Shown here: piece by piece, positions 43,150 to 55,600 of the stretch
Layout of the letters: every line of letters begins with the position of its first letter
Numbering within the stretch: the first letter of the stretch is position 1
Source of the DNA: Chloroflexales bacterium ZM16-3
Lineage (GTDB): Bacteria; Chloroflexota; Chloroflexia; Chloroflexales; Chloroflexaceae
Direction: 5' to 3'
DNA: 64,000 nt
Assembly: GCA_004138175.2 (NCBI GenBank)
Contig: RYFE02000014.1
Coordinates: 62,001-126,000, forward strand
Translations under genes and position numbers: made by a program
Notes under the pieces: generated by a model
Database searches by the model: none
Told to the model about the DNA's origin: nothing
What the model saw: the letters and a program-made list of their open reading frames with translations, nothing else

Positions 43150-44186
43150 CTGGTATGAGGCGCGCGGTTAAGCATGTCGAGCTGCATCGGATCGGCACAA
43201 CCGAGCTTCGGGTTGTCTCCGATGTCGACATGGGAGAAACGGCGATTGTTCAGGCGGAAGAGGCGGTTATCCGCGAGTATATGCGGCGCAACATCTGGCC
43301 GCACCGCCAGGTAAGCCTCTTCATCCTCAATGATCTGCAGCCCCTGATCCGTCAGGTGGCGAGCAGCGCGTTGCCTTCCGGCGGGTCGGCCGCCCTGGAG
43401 ACGCGCACCGTGATCAACCTCTATGACCTGGCGAACCCGCGCGCCTGTCACGTCTTTGTCAATCAGCAGATGATGCTCAAAGAGGGCTACTGGGACGATA
43501 TGCTGGCTGTCCGTGGACTGCTGGCTCACGAGCACGCGCACCCGCTGTCCGAGAACGCTAGCACACAGGCATCGCGCGGTCTGTCTGTCGATCTGGCGCT
43601 CGATGAGAAGCCGACCGAGCAGCATGTGCGTATGGAAGGGATTCTGGCCGGCTTGGCCGAGCAGCTCTGCATCACTGCGCCGCGTGAGATCTTTACCAAC
43701 CTGCTGGCAATCACCAGCGGATTCGACCAGGCCATGCTGCACCTCAACCAGCGCAATGTCGCCAATGCCTGTAAAAGCCTGGCGGGCCGCATAAAGCTCC
43801 GCGAGCTGCTGGCGCAAGAAGTTGCCCAGGGCAACCGCTCTGCCGACACGGTTGGTCAGCTGATGCTTGTCGGCGACCTGGAGGGCTACGCTGGCCTGGC
43901 GATGGAGTTGGCACCGTTTGATCGCTCCGGGCACGCCGACGCCGCTAGTGCGCTGGCAGATGTGCTGGAGCGAGAGCTATTTCCGTATCTGGAGCCGCAG
44001 TTCGCGCCGCTATTCACCGCCATCCGCCAGCGTTACGCTGAGCTGTCTGCCAATCTGTCGCTGGCCGATCTCGGAGCCTGGAGCCAGCAGATGGCCGATA
44101 GCATTGTCGCTGCGGTGCGCGATCAGGGCATGGTAGTTCGCTGTGTGGTGCGTTCGGAGGGCCAAGAGAGGAAAACCCTCCCTTGA
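43146..44186 (+). CDS. Unrecognised protein with HExxH metalloprotease-like motif in the gvp cluster
   Basis: 346 residues from GTG 43146 (GTGA overlap with gvpH) or ATG 43155. Residues 122-135 read VRGLLAHEHAHPLSE, giving His128-Glu129-His130-Ala131-His132, a zinc-peptidase-type HExxH. Downstream a helix RMEGILAGLAEQLC could provide a third ligand, Glu164. The N-terminal 100 residues form mixed alpha/beta with repeats of basic residues; the C-terminal half is helical. No membrane helix or signal peptide, so any protease would be cytosolic. The family is unknown to me; a single HExxH can occur by chance. Confidence 0.6.
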   Translation: MTGMRRAVKHVELHRIGTTELRVVSDVDMGETAIVQAEEAVIREYMRRNIWPHRQVSLFILNDLQPLIRQVASSALPSGGSAALETRTVINLYDLANPRACHVFVNQQMMLKEGYWDDMLAVRGLLAHEHAHPLSENASTQASRGLSVDLALDEKPTEQHVRMEGILAGLAEQLCITAPREIFTNLLAITSGFDQAMLHLNQRNVANACKSLAGRIKLRELLAQEVAQGNRSADTVGQLMLVGDLEGYAGLAMELAPFDRSGHADAASALADVLERELFPYLEPQFAPLFTAIRQRYAELSANLSLADLGAWSQQMADSIVAAVRDQGMVVRCVVRSEGQERKTLP

Positions 44187-44222
44187 AACCCCCGCTCTTC
44201 GCTGGCATTGTTGGAGGAAAAG

Positions 44223-44996
44223 ATGCCGCCTGTGCAAGAGACCATTCCTGGTAAGTACTTCTACTGCATCATTCGCTGTCCCGAGCCGCACGAGTTCAAG
44301 ACCCGTGGGATCGGCGAGCAGGGCGCGATAGTCAATACTATCAACTACAAAGATCTGGCCGCCGTGGTCAGCGACTCGCCGGTGGTCGAGTACGACAACA
44401 GCCGGCGCAATATGATGGCCCATAGCGCTGTGCTTGATGAGGTGATGCAGGAGTTCAACATCCTCCCAGTGCGCTTTGGCATTGTCGCGCCAGACTCGAA
44501 GTCGATCATGGAACAGATGCTCCAGCGTCGCTACGCTGAGTTCGACAAGCTCCTGCGCAAGATGGACGGGAAGGCCGAGCTGGGCCTGAAGGCGTTCTGG
44601 TACGAGGATGTCGTCTATCGCGAGATCGTCGAATCGAACTCGGCGATCAGCCATCTGCGCAATTCACTGGTGGGCCGCTCGCCTGAGGAGACCTACTACG
44701 AGCGGATCAAGCTCGGCGAGCTGGTTGAGATGGCGATGAACAAGCTGCGCGAGGACGATGTCGAGCACATCACCCGCGCGCTGAAGCCCCTGGCCCATGA
44801 GACCCGCTTCAACGCCGTGATCACCGAGCGCATGGTGTTGAATGCCGCCTTCCTGGTCGATCGTACGCGTGAGCCCGAGTTCGACCAGGCGATCCAACAG
44901 CTCGACGCCGAGATGGGCAAGCGGCTGATCTTCAAGTACGTGGGCAGCGCGCCGCCCTACAACTTCGTGAATATTATCGTCCGCTGGGACAAGTAG
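44223..44996 (+). CDS. gvpF: GvpF/GvpL-family gas vesicle protein
   Basis: 257 residues from ATG 44223 with GGAGGA upstream. GvpF/L hallmarks: KYFYCIIRCPEPHEF start, the LDEVMQEFNILPVRFGIVAP segment with the family PVRFG, and the final YVGSAPPYNFVNIIV (GPWPPYSF-type). GvpF is an accessory protein that binds GvpA and helps start vesicles. This copy is the most canonical of the four family members in the cluster. Confidence 0.92.
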   Translation: MPPVQETIPGKYFYCIIRCPEPHEFKTRGIGEQGAIVNTINYKDLAAVVSDSPVVEYDNSRRNMMAHSAVLDEVMQEFNILPVRFGIVAPDSKSIMEQMLQRRYAEFDKLLRKMDGKAELGLKAFWYEDVVYREIVESNSAISHLRNSLVGRSPEETYYERIKLGELVEMAMNKLREDDVEHITRALKPLAHETRFNAVITERMVLNAAFLVDRTREPEFDQAIQQLDAEMGKRLIFKYVGSAPPYNFVNIIVRWDK

Positions 44997-45013
44997 GGGC
45001 GCTGCGCCCCTAC
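44993..45013. repeat. GTAGGGGCGC...GCGCCCCTAC palindrome
   Basis: A 21-bp palindrome overlapping the gvpF stop codon. Relatives at 46026-46053 and 49261-49292 also sit at gene ends in this cluster. Confidence 0.8.
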
Positions 45014-45032
45014 GGATACGGGGAGGGCTGCG

Positions 45033-45296
45033 ATGGGTATCCTCCTAGATATACTGGCCCTGCCCCTGACTGGGCCGATCAACGGCACCATGTGGATCGC
45101 CGAGAAGCTGCTCGAACAGGCCGAGAACGAGATGTACGACGAGGGCAAGGTACGCGCCAAGCTGATGGAGATGGAGATGCTGCTAGATCTTGGTGATATC
45201 AGCGAGGAGGCGTACATGGCCGCTGAGGAAGAGTTGTTGGAGCGCATGAGGGAAATCCGCGCACATAATGCTGCGCGCGCGGCTGAGTCTCAATAA
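45033..45296 (+). CDS. gvpG: GvpG gas vesicle protein
   Basis: 87 residues. The GvpG pattern is plain: LDILALPLTGPINGTMWIAEKLL (part) at the start, then a charged helix EQAENEMYDEGKVRAKL and ISEEAYMAAEEELLERM. Small accessory protein usually beside gvpF. A GGGGAGGG site precedes the ATG. Confidence 0.93.
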   Translation: MGILLDILALPLTGPINGTMWIAEKLLEQAENEMYDEGKVRAKLMEMEMLLDLGDISEEAYMAAEEELLERMREIRAHNAARAAESQ

Positions 45297-45321
45297 CCTA
45301 GAAGCACAAAGGAGCCCCATC

Positions 45322-45615
45322 ATGGAAATGATCGAAACTGAGGCTAGGTTCGCAATGATGCCAATGAGCCCCGCTGAGATCGCCACCCGCGCCAAAGAGC
45401 AACTGACGGCACTGACGGGACTGAAGGCCAGCACGATATCTGGCCTGAGCCACGACGAGGATGGCTGGCATATTGTGGCCGACCTGATCGAGCTAAAGCG
45501 CATCCCCGAGTCCTCCGATGTGTTGGCTACCTATAGTGTCCAGCTCGATGACAGGGGCAACCTGATCAGCTATGAGCGCACGCGGCGCTATACGCGCGGC
45601 CAGATCGACGAATAG
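45322..45615 (+). CDS. gvpO: GvpO gas vesicle protein
   Basis: 97 residues from ATG 45322, after AAAGGAGCC; a longer frame from 45268 overlaps gvpG and is not favoured. GvpO motifs: KEQLTALTGLKASTISGLSHDEDGWHIVADLIELKRIP (key parts GW.I and E..R.P), then VLATYSVQLDDRGNL and YERTRRYTRGQ. Required in small amounts for gas-vesicle assembly. Confidence 0.92.
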   Translation: MEMIETEARFAMMPMSPAEIATRAKEQLTALTGLKASTISGLSHDEDGWHIVADLIELKRIPESSDVLATYSVQLDDRGNLISYERTRRYTRGQIDE

Positions 45616-45692
45616 CAGCCTGGGCTGGACCCCTCCGTGAGCGACCTGTCGCTCGCCTGGATCGCCACCCGCGCAGTCAGGAATATACGCGA

Positions 45693-46010
45693 ATGCCTTC
45701 AACCCAACTTCAGCACTCAGTTCAGTCGACGAACCTCGCCGACATTCTTGAGCGCGTCCTCGACAAGGGAATTGTTATCGCCGGCGATATTAGTATCTCG
45801 CTCGTCGGCGTCGAGCTCCTCTCGATTAAGATTCGTCTGCTGGTCGCCTCGGTCGATAAGGCCATGCAGATGGGCATCAACTGGTGGGAGAACGACCCCT
45901 ACCTGACCACCCGCGCCCGCGAGCTTACCGAGGAGAACCGGGAGCTGCACGAGCGGATCGAGCGGATCGAGGCGAAGCTGCTATCGAACACGCCGCCCGC
46001 ACAAAGCTGA
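45693..46010 (+). CDS. gvpJ: GvpJ-type GvpA-like minor gas vesicle protein
   Basis: 105 residues. The first 70 resemble GvpA (NLADILERVLDKGIVIAGD, ISISLVGVELLSIKIRLLVASVDKA in part), then a coiled-coil tail (LTEENRELHERIERIEAKLL) typical of GvpJ. GvpJ is a minor wall or tip protein, probably at the conical ends. It lies before the CDC48-type ATPase gene. Confidence 0.92.
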   Translation: MPSTQLQHSVQSTNLADILERVLDKGIVIAGDISISLVGVELLSIKIRLLVASVDKAMQMGINWWENDPYLTTRARELTEENRELHERIERIEAKLLSNTPPAQS

Positions 46011-49260
<3,250 letters not shown>

Positions 49261-49266
<6 letters not shown>

Positions 49267-49292
49267 GGGCGGCTCGCGAGCCGCCCCTATAG
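49261..49292. repeat. 32-bp perfect palindrome at the end of the GvpF/L-DnaJ gene
   Basis: Halves CTATAGGGGCGGCTCG and CGAGCCGCCCCTATAG are perfectly complementary without loop. It includes the TAG stop of the upstream gene and ends 14 bp before the next start. Sister of the 46026 and 44993 palindromes. Confidence 0.85.
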
Positions 49293-49306
49293 AACCGGAG
49301 ATGCTC

Positions 49307-50185
49307 ATGACCCCGATCATTGACGAGCCTGTGGAGCTGAACGCCGAAGCGCTCCAGGCGGCGCTCGAACAGGTGGCCTACTATACCTACGCTATCGCAC
49401 GGCGCAAGCCGGGAGCAAGCCCAGATGCAAAGCAGATCGTCGGCGTCGACCCGCACCACTCGGTGCAAGAGATCGCCCAGGGCGACCTGCTCGCCTTGGT
49501 GAGCGCGGTCTCGCTCGCCGAGTATGATCTGTCTGTCCTTGAGTCCCGCCTGCAAGACCGCAACTGGCTTGAAGTGCTGGCCATGGCGCACCAGCGGGTG
49601 ATGACGGAGCTGCTTGATTCCTATACGCTGCTGCCGCTCAAGCTCTGTACGCTCTACACCGACAAGGAGCGCGCGCGTGCGGCCCTAGCGGATAACGCCG
49701 AGCAGTTTCGTGCGGCCCTCGACCGGATCGAGGGCGCTGTCGAGTGGGGCGTCAAGGCATACTGCGACAAGGCGGCCCTGGCGGCGTGGGCCGCGCACTC
49801 GGCCCCAGAGCTGAGTCAGCTTGCCAGCTCGGTTGCGGCGGCCTCGCCCGGCGCCCGCTATATGCTAGAGAAGCGGCTTCAGCGTGCGGCCCAGCAGGCA
49901 TCCGACGACCTACGGCGCAACTATGCGCAGGCGAGCCACAGCTTGCTGTTGGCCCAGGCGCGGGCGGCCGAGCAGAGCCCGCTTCAGCCAGCCCAGATCC
50001 ACGGGCGCAGCGACGATATGGTGCTGAATGGGGCCTACTTGGTCGATACGGCGGGTGAGGCCGGCTTTGCAGCGGCCCTCGATGAGCTACGCACCCAGTA
50101 CGAGCCATGCGGATTCAGCTTTGTGTTGACTGGCCCGTGGCCCGCATATAGCTTCAGCACCGGCGGTGGCGCGGGAGACGCATAA
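49307..50185 (+). CDS. gvpL: GvpF/GvpL-family gas vesicle protein
   Basis: 292 residues from ATG 49307, with GGAG six bases upstream; a frame reaching back to 49121 overlaps the DnaJ domain and is rejected. GvpF/L motifs: YTYAIARRKPG, HQRVMTELLDSYTLLPLKLCTLY and the final CGFSFVLTGPWPAYSF. An Ala/Gln-rich helix (about 185-240) is an expansion compared with gvpF at 44223. The GPWPAYSF end marks GvpL more than GvpF. Confidence 0.88.
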   Translation: MTPIIDEPVELNAEALQAALEQVAYYTYAIARRKPGASPDAKQIVGVDPHHSVQEIAQGDLLALVSAVSLAEYDLSVLESRLQDRNWLEVLAMAHQRVMTELLDSYTLLPLKLCTLYTDKERARAALADNAEQFRAALDRIEGAVEWGVKAYCDKAALAAWAAHSAPELSQLASSVAAASPGARYMLEKRLQRAAQQASDDLRRNYAQASHSLLLAQARAAEQSPLQPAQIHGRSDDMVLNGAYLVDTAGEAGFAAALDELRTQYEPCGFSFVLTGPWPAYSFSTGGGAGDA

Positions 50186-50186
50186 C

Positions 50187-50405
50187 ATGGAATCCAGCGA
50201 ATGGGACGCAACCGATGTGACGATTCTTGACCTGCTCGACCGCGCCCTCGACAAAGGCGTGCTACTCTGGGGCGAGCTGGTTCTCTCGATCGCCGATGTG
50301 GATCTGGTGTATGTGGGTGTCAAGGCGCTGCTCTGCTCGGTAGATACCGCCGACCGAATGCGTGAGGCGGCCTGGAAGGATCTGATCGCTGCGCAGAGTC
50401 GGTGA
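50187..50405 (+). CDS. Short GvpA-like protein (GvpM/S/J type)
   Basis: 72 residues from ATG 50187, 1 bp after the previous stop. GvpA-like core LDLLDRALDKGVLLWGELVL and VDLVYVGVKALLCSVDTADRM, without the long J tail. Such proteins (GvpM or GvpS) are minor components in initiation. The track gap to the next gene is negative: the following GTG at 50402 overlaps by 4 bp. Confidence 0.82.
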   Translation: MESSEWDATDVTILDLLDRALDKGVLLWGELVLSIADVDLVYVGVKALLCSVDTADRMREAAWKDLIAAQSR

Positions 50406-51112
50406 TAATAGCCATGGGATCGCTCTACGTCTACGCAATTGTCGACCAGCCGGATCTCGATCTTCCTGAGATCAGGGGAATCGGCGATGCGGAGATCAGT
50501 GGCCTGCGCACCGACGACCTGATGGCGGTCGTCAGTATGTTCGATGGTGAGACGGTGCCGCTGAGCCGCAACAACCTGCTCTGTCACGAGCGGGTGATCG
50601 AGGCGCTGATGCGTGAGCGTTCGGTGCTGCCAACGCGCTTTGGCACAACAACGGATCGGGCCGAGCGCATCCAGCAGACCCTGGAAGCGAACAGGGATAG
50701 TTATCGAGCGAACCTTGATCGCGTGCGTGGGCGGGTCGAAATTGCGCTGCGGGTGGGCTGGGAGCCTGAGGAGGACGCGCCCGTAGCCCGGCCGCGCGCC
50801 GCCGATATCGCCGATGGGCGCAGCTACATGCAGGCACTTCTAGAGCGTTCCCAGGGCAGCCGACGCCGACGCGATACGGCCGAGGATCTGGCCGCCAAGC
50901 TGACGGCTGGGATAACAGAGCTGTCCGATGCCGTTGTAGAGAAGGTGATGCCCACCCCTCAACTGCTGCTCAAGGCAGCCTACTTGGTGCGCTACGAGAA
51001 CGTGCCAGAGGTGCGGCGGCGGATCGAGACGCTTCGCACAGAGTACCCGGCCCTGTCCATCCTGGCGACCGGCCCATGGCCAGCCTATAGCTTTGTTGAA
51101 GAAGGGAATTAA
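50402..51112 (+). CDS. GvpF/GvpL-family gas vesicle protein
   Basis: 236 residues from GTG 50402, or 232 from ATG 50414 (MGSLYVYAIVDQ). Motifs: SLYVYAIVDQPDL, NNLLCHERVIEALMRERSVLPTRFGTT (key PTRFG), and the closing LATGPWPAYSFVEE. Fourth member of this family in the cluster and about as short as classical GvpL. No other domain. Confidence 0.9.
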   Translation: MIIAMGSLYVYAIVDQPDLDLPEIRGIGDAEISGLRTDDLMAVVSMFDGETVPLSRNNLLCHERVIEALMRERSVLPTRFGTTTDRAERIQQTLEANRDSYRANLDRVRGRVEIALRVGWEPEEDAPVARPRAADIADGRSYMQALLERSQGSRRRRDTAEDLAAKLTAGITELSDAVVEKVMPTPQLLLKAAYLVRYENVPEVRRRIETLRTEYPALSILATGPWPAYSFVEEGN

Positions 51113-51113
51113 T

Positions 51114-51506
51114 ATGAGCTTTCAAATATCAGAGACAGAGCTTAGGGGTAGCGCCGGGGATGATGCGGACAGCAAGCTGATCTGTGCGTCAAACGATATT
51201 GCTGCTCTCACTGAGGAGCTGCTGACCGTGCGTGCGGCCTCCCCTAATCGGGTTGTTCTCGATCCGGACAAGGTTGAGCAGGGGCTAGCCCAGCTAGTGC
51301 TGACGGTGATCGAGCTGCTGCGCCAGCTGATGGAGCGCCAGGCTCTGCACCGGGTTGAGCACGGGACGATTGATGACGCGGCGATCGAGCGCCTGGGGCT
51401 GGCTTTTATGCGCCTGGATGAGCGCATGATCGAGCTGAAGGAAACCTTCGGCCTGCGCGACGAGGATCTCAATATTGACCTCGGGCCGCTCGGGAAGCTG
51501 ATGTAG
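51114..51506 (+). CDS. gvpK: GvpK gas vesicle protein
   Basis: 130 residues from ATG 51114. GvpK core: NRVVLDPDKVEQGLAQLVLTVIELLRQLMERQALHRVE (key motifs LDPDKVEQGL and LRQLMERQA), and ERLGLAFMRLDERM, matching GvpK's AL..L.E.M. It is the last gvp gene. The end of the cluster at 51506 is followed within 83 bp by a transposase remnant. Confidence 0.92.
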   Translation: MSFQISETELRGSAGDDADSKLICASNDIAALTEELLTVRAASPNRVVLDPDKVEQGLAQLVLTVIELLRQLMERQALHRVEHGTIDDAAIERLGLAFMRLDERMIELKETFGLRDEDLNIDLGPLGKLM

Positions 51507-51588
51507 CGTTTCTGGCGTGATATGTGGCGAATGCGGCATCGCAGAGGATGCGTTTTACCGTGTTGGCGCTGACCAGCGGCACCTAAAC

Positions 51589-51759
51589 CTAACCATTCGC
51601 CTTAGCCAACTCCGCCGCCATGCGCTCCTTGCCCCAGATGGGATGGGCCTGGCGCAGCGCAATCACGCGTTGCGCGACCTCCACCGCCTGCCCTATAGCC
51701 CTCAGCTGCGCCTTGAGGCGGCGGATCTCCCCGCGTGCCTCGCGGATGCCGTGGCTCAT
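51589..51759 (-). pseudogene. N-terminal remnant of an integrase-type transposase
   Basis: Minus-strand frame with TAG at 51589-51591 and a possible ATG at 51759; the reading continues upstream as coding-like sequence. The product contains EARGEIRRLKAQLRAIGQAV and VIALRQAHPIWGKERMAAEL, the zipper and helix-turn-helix style of IS3/IS481-like transposases with a DDE core, but the core is missing and the frame ends at AKANG. Read as a decayed insertion sequence at the edge of the gas-vesicle cluster. Confidence 0.6.
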
Positions 51760-51861
51760 CTCGGGGCGGGCGTAGGCGCAGCTGGTGATCGCCAGATGCC
51801 CAGGTAGTGGGCCTGGGTGGCGCTACGCGCGAGGGCACCGCGATCGTCTGCGGAGGCCGTG

Positions 51862-52260
51862 CTACCCGTGGACATCGATATGCTTGGGGCTGACCACGTA
51901 GCGCACGCGCACTTGGCCTGGGACGAGGGCGTAGTCCTTGCCCTCGTAACGGTGCGACAGAGCATTGATGTGCGCGTCGCCGCCCTCCTCTGTGATCTGC
52001 ACCACCGGGCCGCGCACCTGGATGTAGCGGTAGGGGTTCTGTGGGTCGATGACCATCAGTGCAACATAGGGGTTGGCGCGGATGGCCCGATCTTTCAGGC
52101 GGCCGGCGGCCGAGTTGATGTGAACCTGGCCATCCGACAGCTCGAACCAGACGGCGGTGACCTGGGGCGTCCCGTCGGGCAGGGTGGTCGCGAGGGCCGC
52201 AACGATCGGGCGCTCTAGCAGGTCGATGTGGCTCGGCGGGATAGGGGTGGAGGTGGTCAT
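51862..52260 (-). CDS. PPOX-class flavin/F420-binding split-barrel protein
   Basis: 132 residues. Begins IPPSHIDLLERPIVAALATTLPDGTPQV, then AVWFELSDGQVHINSAAGRLKDRAIRANPYVALMV (key motifs in part) and YIQVRGPVVQI, the typical PPOX or deazaflavin-dependent split-barrel fold. Probably a small oxidoreductase using FMN or F420; substrate unknown. A CGTTGCAGGTAAGG-like site precedes the ATG, and its gene ends 102 bp from the transposase remnant. Confidence 0.82.
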   Translation of the reverse strand: MTTSTPIPPSHIDLLERPIVAALATTLPDGTPQVTAVWFELSDGQVHINSAAGRLKDRAIRANPYVALMVIDPQNPYRYIQVRGPVVQITEEGGDAHINALSHRYEGKDYALVPGQVRVRYVVSPKHIDVHG

Positions 52261-52335
52261 CGTGCATCCTTACCTATAGGTGCGGGCGGTAGAGCGGGCG
52301 GACTGAGCCCCTGACCGCTGTTCAGCCCGCCCGCG

Positions 52336-52488
52336 TTAGCGGCTGATCAGCGGTAGCATAACATAATAGTAGTAGTTGCTCAGTACCGCTCTTGTTGGGC
52401 CGCTGATCAGCGCAATCGTGAGTAGCACCCCAAGCAGCAGCGCGGAGAACCACCAGCGGCGAAGGAATGACGTAATCGAATATCGCAT
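52336..52488 (-). CDS. 50-residue putative small membrane protein
   Basis: A short frame from ATG 52488 to TAA 52336 with GGGAG seven or so bases upstream. It encodes a basic start (TSFLRRWW), a hydrophobic stretch (FSALLLGVLLTIALISG) and a Tyr-rich tail (NYYYYVMLP). One membrane helix is predicted. It is divergent from the gene at 52602, and its start overlaps the upstream region of that gene. No family recognised. Confidence 0.45.
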   Translation of the reverse strand: MRYSITSFLRRWWFSALLLGVLLTIALISGPTRAVLSNYYYYVMLPLISR

Positions 52489-52601
52489 TGATGTGCTCCC
52501 GTGTTCATCTCAGCCTAGAGGCTTGCAAAAGCCTGTGTTCACAGCGTACAATAGCATATCTTCCGCTGATTAGTATACCGCGTTATTGCCTGCGGATTGT
52601 G

Positions 52602-55600
52602 ATGACACGTTCACGCCTCTTCGATCTGTGGAGCCGCTGGTATCTGCTGATCGCCCTCCTTCTCCTCACACGGCTGCTGTGGCTGGATGCCTCGGGACTC
52701 TGGCTCGATGAGCTTGGCAGCTGGTCGGCGGCTACCACGACCCCATGGGCAGACCTGCTCCGGCTGCTTGCTGACCCGCACGCGGGCTACCCGCTCTACC
52801 ATGTGCTACTGCGGCTGTGGGTGAGCATCGTAGGCGACTCGGCATGGGCTATGCGCCTGCCCTCGGCCCTAGCCGGGGTTGCTGCCGCGCTGGTGCTAGC
52901 AGACGCCGCCCGGCAACTGGGTCGCTCGGCCACCGCATGCCTGTTGCTCTTCATCGCAGCCCCGCTTCCGCTCTGGTATGCCGATGAGGTTACGTCCTAC
53001 AGCGTTGTCTTGCTTTGGGGCGCGATCTGGGTGTGGGCGCTCCTGCGCTTCCTCGCCGACGATGGGCGCGCGGGGCGTGTGCTCCTCATCGCCGCGCCGC
53101 TCGGCCTGCTTCTGCACCGGCTGACGGTGCTGGTCGTCATCGGTGGTATTGTCGCTATCCTCTGCTGCGCGCCGCGCCTCTCACGACAGGCGCGCGGGGT
53201 GCTGGCTGTCGCGCTCGTCGGGCTCCTGGCGGGACTGACCTTCATCCTTCACGGCGGATATCTCCCCGCGTCGGCCCTCGCTGCGGCCAGCGTGAGCGCC
53301 CCGCAGACACTCTGGCTCACCCTCTGGTCGTTCAGCCTGAACCGTGGCCCGGATGAGTCGCTGCTGGCGCTGCTGATCCCGCTTAACCTCCTGGCGCTGT
53401 GGGGCGGGGCCTCCCTGATCAGCGCGGCGCGGGCTGACAGACCGGCGCGCGGCATGCTGATCGCTGCCGCCATCACAGGCGGCCTGCTCCTGGCGCAGCT
53501 GACTTGGGCCGGGCGTTACGAGCCGCGCTACTTGATCGTGCTCTACCCAACCTGGGCGCTGATCGCGCTCCCCCCGGCCCGTCTTCCCCAGTATGACCGC
53601 CCCGCCGCTATGCTGTTGGCCCTCGCTGTGGCCGCCCAGCTTAGCGCCAACCTGCTGCCCGGCGGACTCTGGGGGGCGCTGCCCGTGCGCGAGCAGGATC
53701 GCGAGGCGATGACCGCTCTGCTCCACACCATCCACCCTGACGACCGCCTGCTCTTCTACCCGCCCTACCTTGATCTGGCCTGGCGCTACTACGCGCCCCG
53801 GATCGACCCGCGCACGCCACACCTGCCCGTCGCTGCCGTCGATGGCCTGCCGCCGGCATGGCCGGGGCAGCGCGAGTTTGTGATGGTCGCCCCGTTTCAC
53901 GCTAGTGTCGCCGCAGCGCACGACCCGCACCCGCCCGATCTGACCGACCCGCCGGGCACCATCCCCTGCGGCCTCCAGGCGTTCCAGGGCGTCCAGATCC
54001 GCTGTCGGGTGGCGGCCATGCCGCGCGACCTGCCCGTCCGCCCGCTGGTCGCTATCTTTGGCGATTGGCTGGCCCTGCGCAGCGCCGATCTGCTTGTGCC
54101 GCCGGACGGCCTGCGCCCCGGCGACACGCTCCCCGTCCGGCTCGACTGGGAGACCCTGCGCAGCGCGCGCGGCGAGGGCCAGTTTGTGCTGCGCCTCTCC
54201 CGGATCGGCGCGGATGCGCCGCTGCTTGTTGATGCGGCCTCAGCGCTGGGCGGCTCTGCACCTAGCCAGACGTGGGCACCTAGCTGGCGCTTCACTGACC
54301 GCCGCGCGATTACTCTGGCCACCCCGTCGGGCCAGCCGCTGCCCGTCGGCACCTACCGCGTCACGCTCGCCGTCAGCGAGGGCGGGCAGGCGCTGGATTC
54401 GCACGGGCCGGATAGCGGCCAGGGTGCCGAGCTCACCCTCGGTGAGATCAGCATCGGGCCGGGCGGGTTTGCGCCCTGCCTCGCCGGTCGGCCCGACGGC
54501 TGCGGGCAGATCCGCATCGCTGGCGCGCAGCTCTTCGACCGCCGTGGCCCCTGGGTCGCCCACGGCGTACAGTTCTTCCTGCCGCAGGATGGCATCAACG
54601 AGCACAGCTTCTGGGACGACCGCTACGCCGCCGCGCTCGCCGACGGATCGCTCGACCTTTGGCTTGATCGCGCGGCGCTGCGGCTACACACCAACCTGCT
54701 GCGGATCTTTGTCGAGCTGCCCTCGCGGGTCGATGGGCAGACGATTACGCCCACCTCCTACGCAACGATCACCGACTTCGCCGAGCGGGCGGCCGCTCGC
54801 GGGATGCGGCTGGGTCTGGTGCTGCATAACAGCGCCGACTGGCGCATGACCCCGAAGCGCCAGGCGTGGATCGAGGGGCTGATCAGCTCCTTCTTGGAGC
54901 GCGGCACGCTGGAGCGCATCGCCTATATCAGCACCGATAACGAGATCAATAACCACTGCCTGCCTGCGCGTCAGTACGATTGCTTCGCCATCGACCCGGC
55001 GTACCGGGATCAGGCTATCGGGTGGGCCACCAACTTCTATCGGATCATCAAGGCGCGCAGCCCGCAGCTGCTCGTCACCGTCGGCATGGCTACGGAGCTT
55101 GACGCCGTCGGCCAGGGCGGCGGGGCGGCGAACTACTGGCTCCGGGATCGCCGTGGGCGCACTCTGGCTGACGTGACGGATTTCCTCGCCCCACATAACT
55201 ATGCCGGGCGAGCGGACGCGGTCTTGGCGGATATCCGCGCCGCTGGATCGTCAGCCCCGGTGGTGCTCGAAGAGTACGGATTCCCGACCGACCCGGCGCC
55301 GCGCAACGCTGCCTACACCGAGGGGCCGCCGACCTGCCGCCAAGATCCCATGCGCCCCGAGTGCCTACAGACCGCACCCTACTACGTGGAGCTGAACCTG
55401 CGCGCGCTCGGCGCGGGCGGCTACGCTGGCGGTGTCGCCTGGATGCTCGCCGACACGCAGGAGAAGGATCTGCCTGGGGCATGCGAGAACCCGGCTTTCA
55501 CGTTCGATCCGTGGACCGGCCTGCTCGCCGCTGGCCATGTGTACTGTGACGGCGGCACGCGCACGCGCGCCGAAGGCGCGCCCAAGGCGACCGCCCTGCG

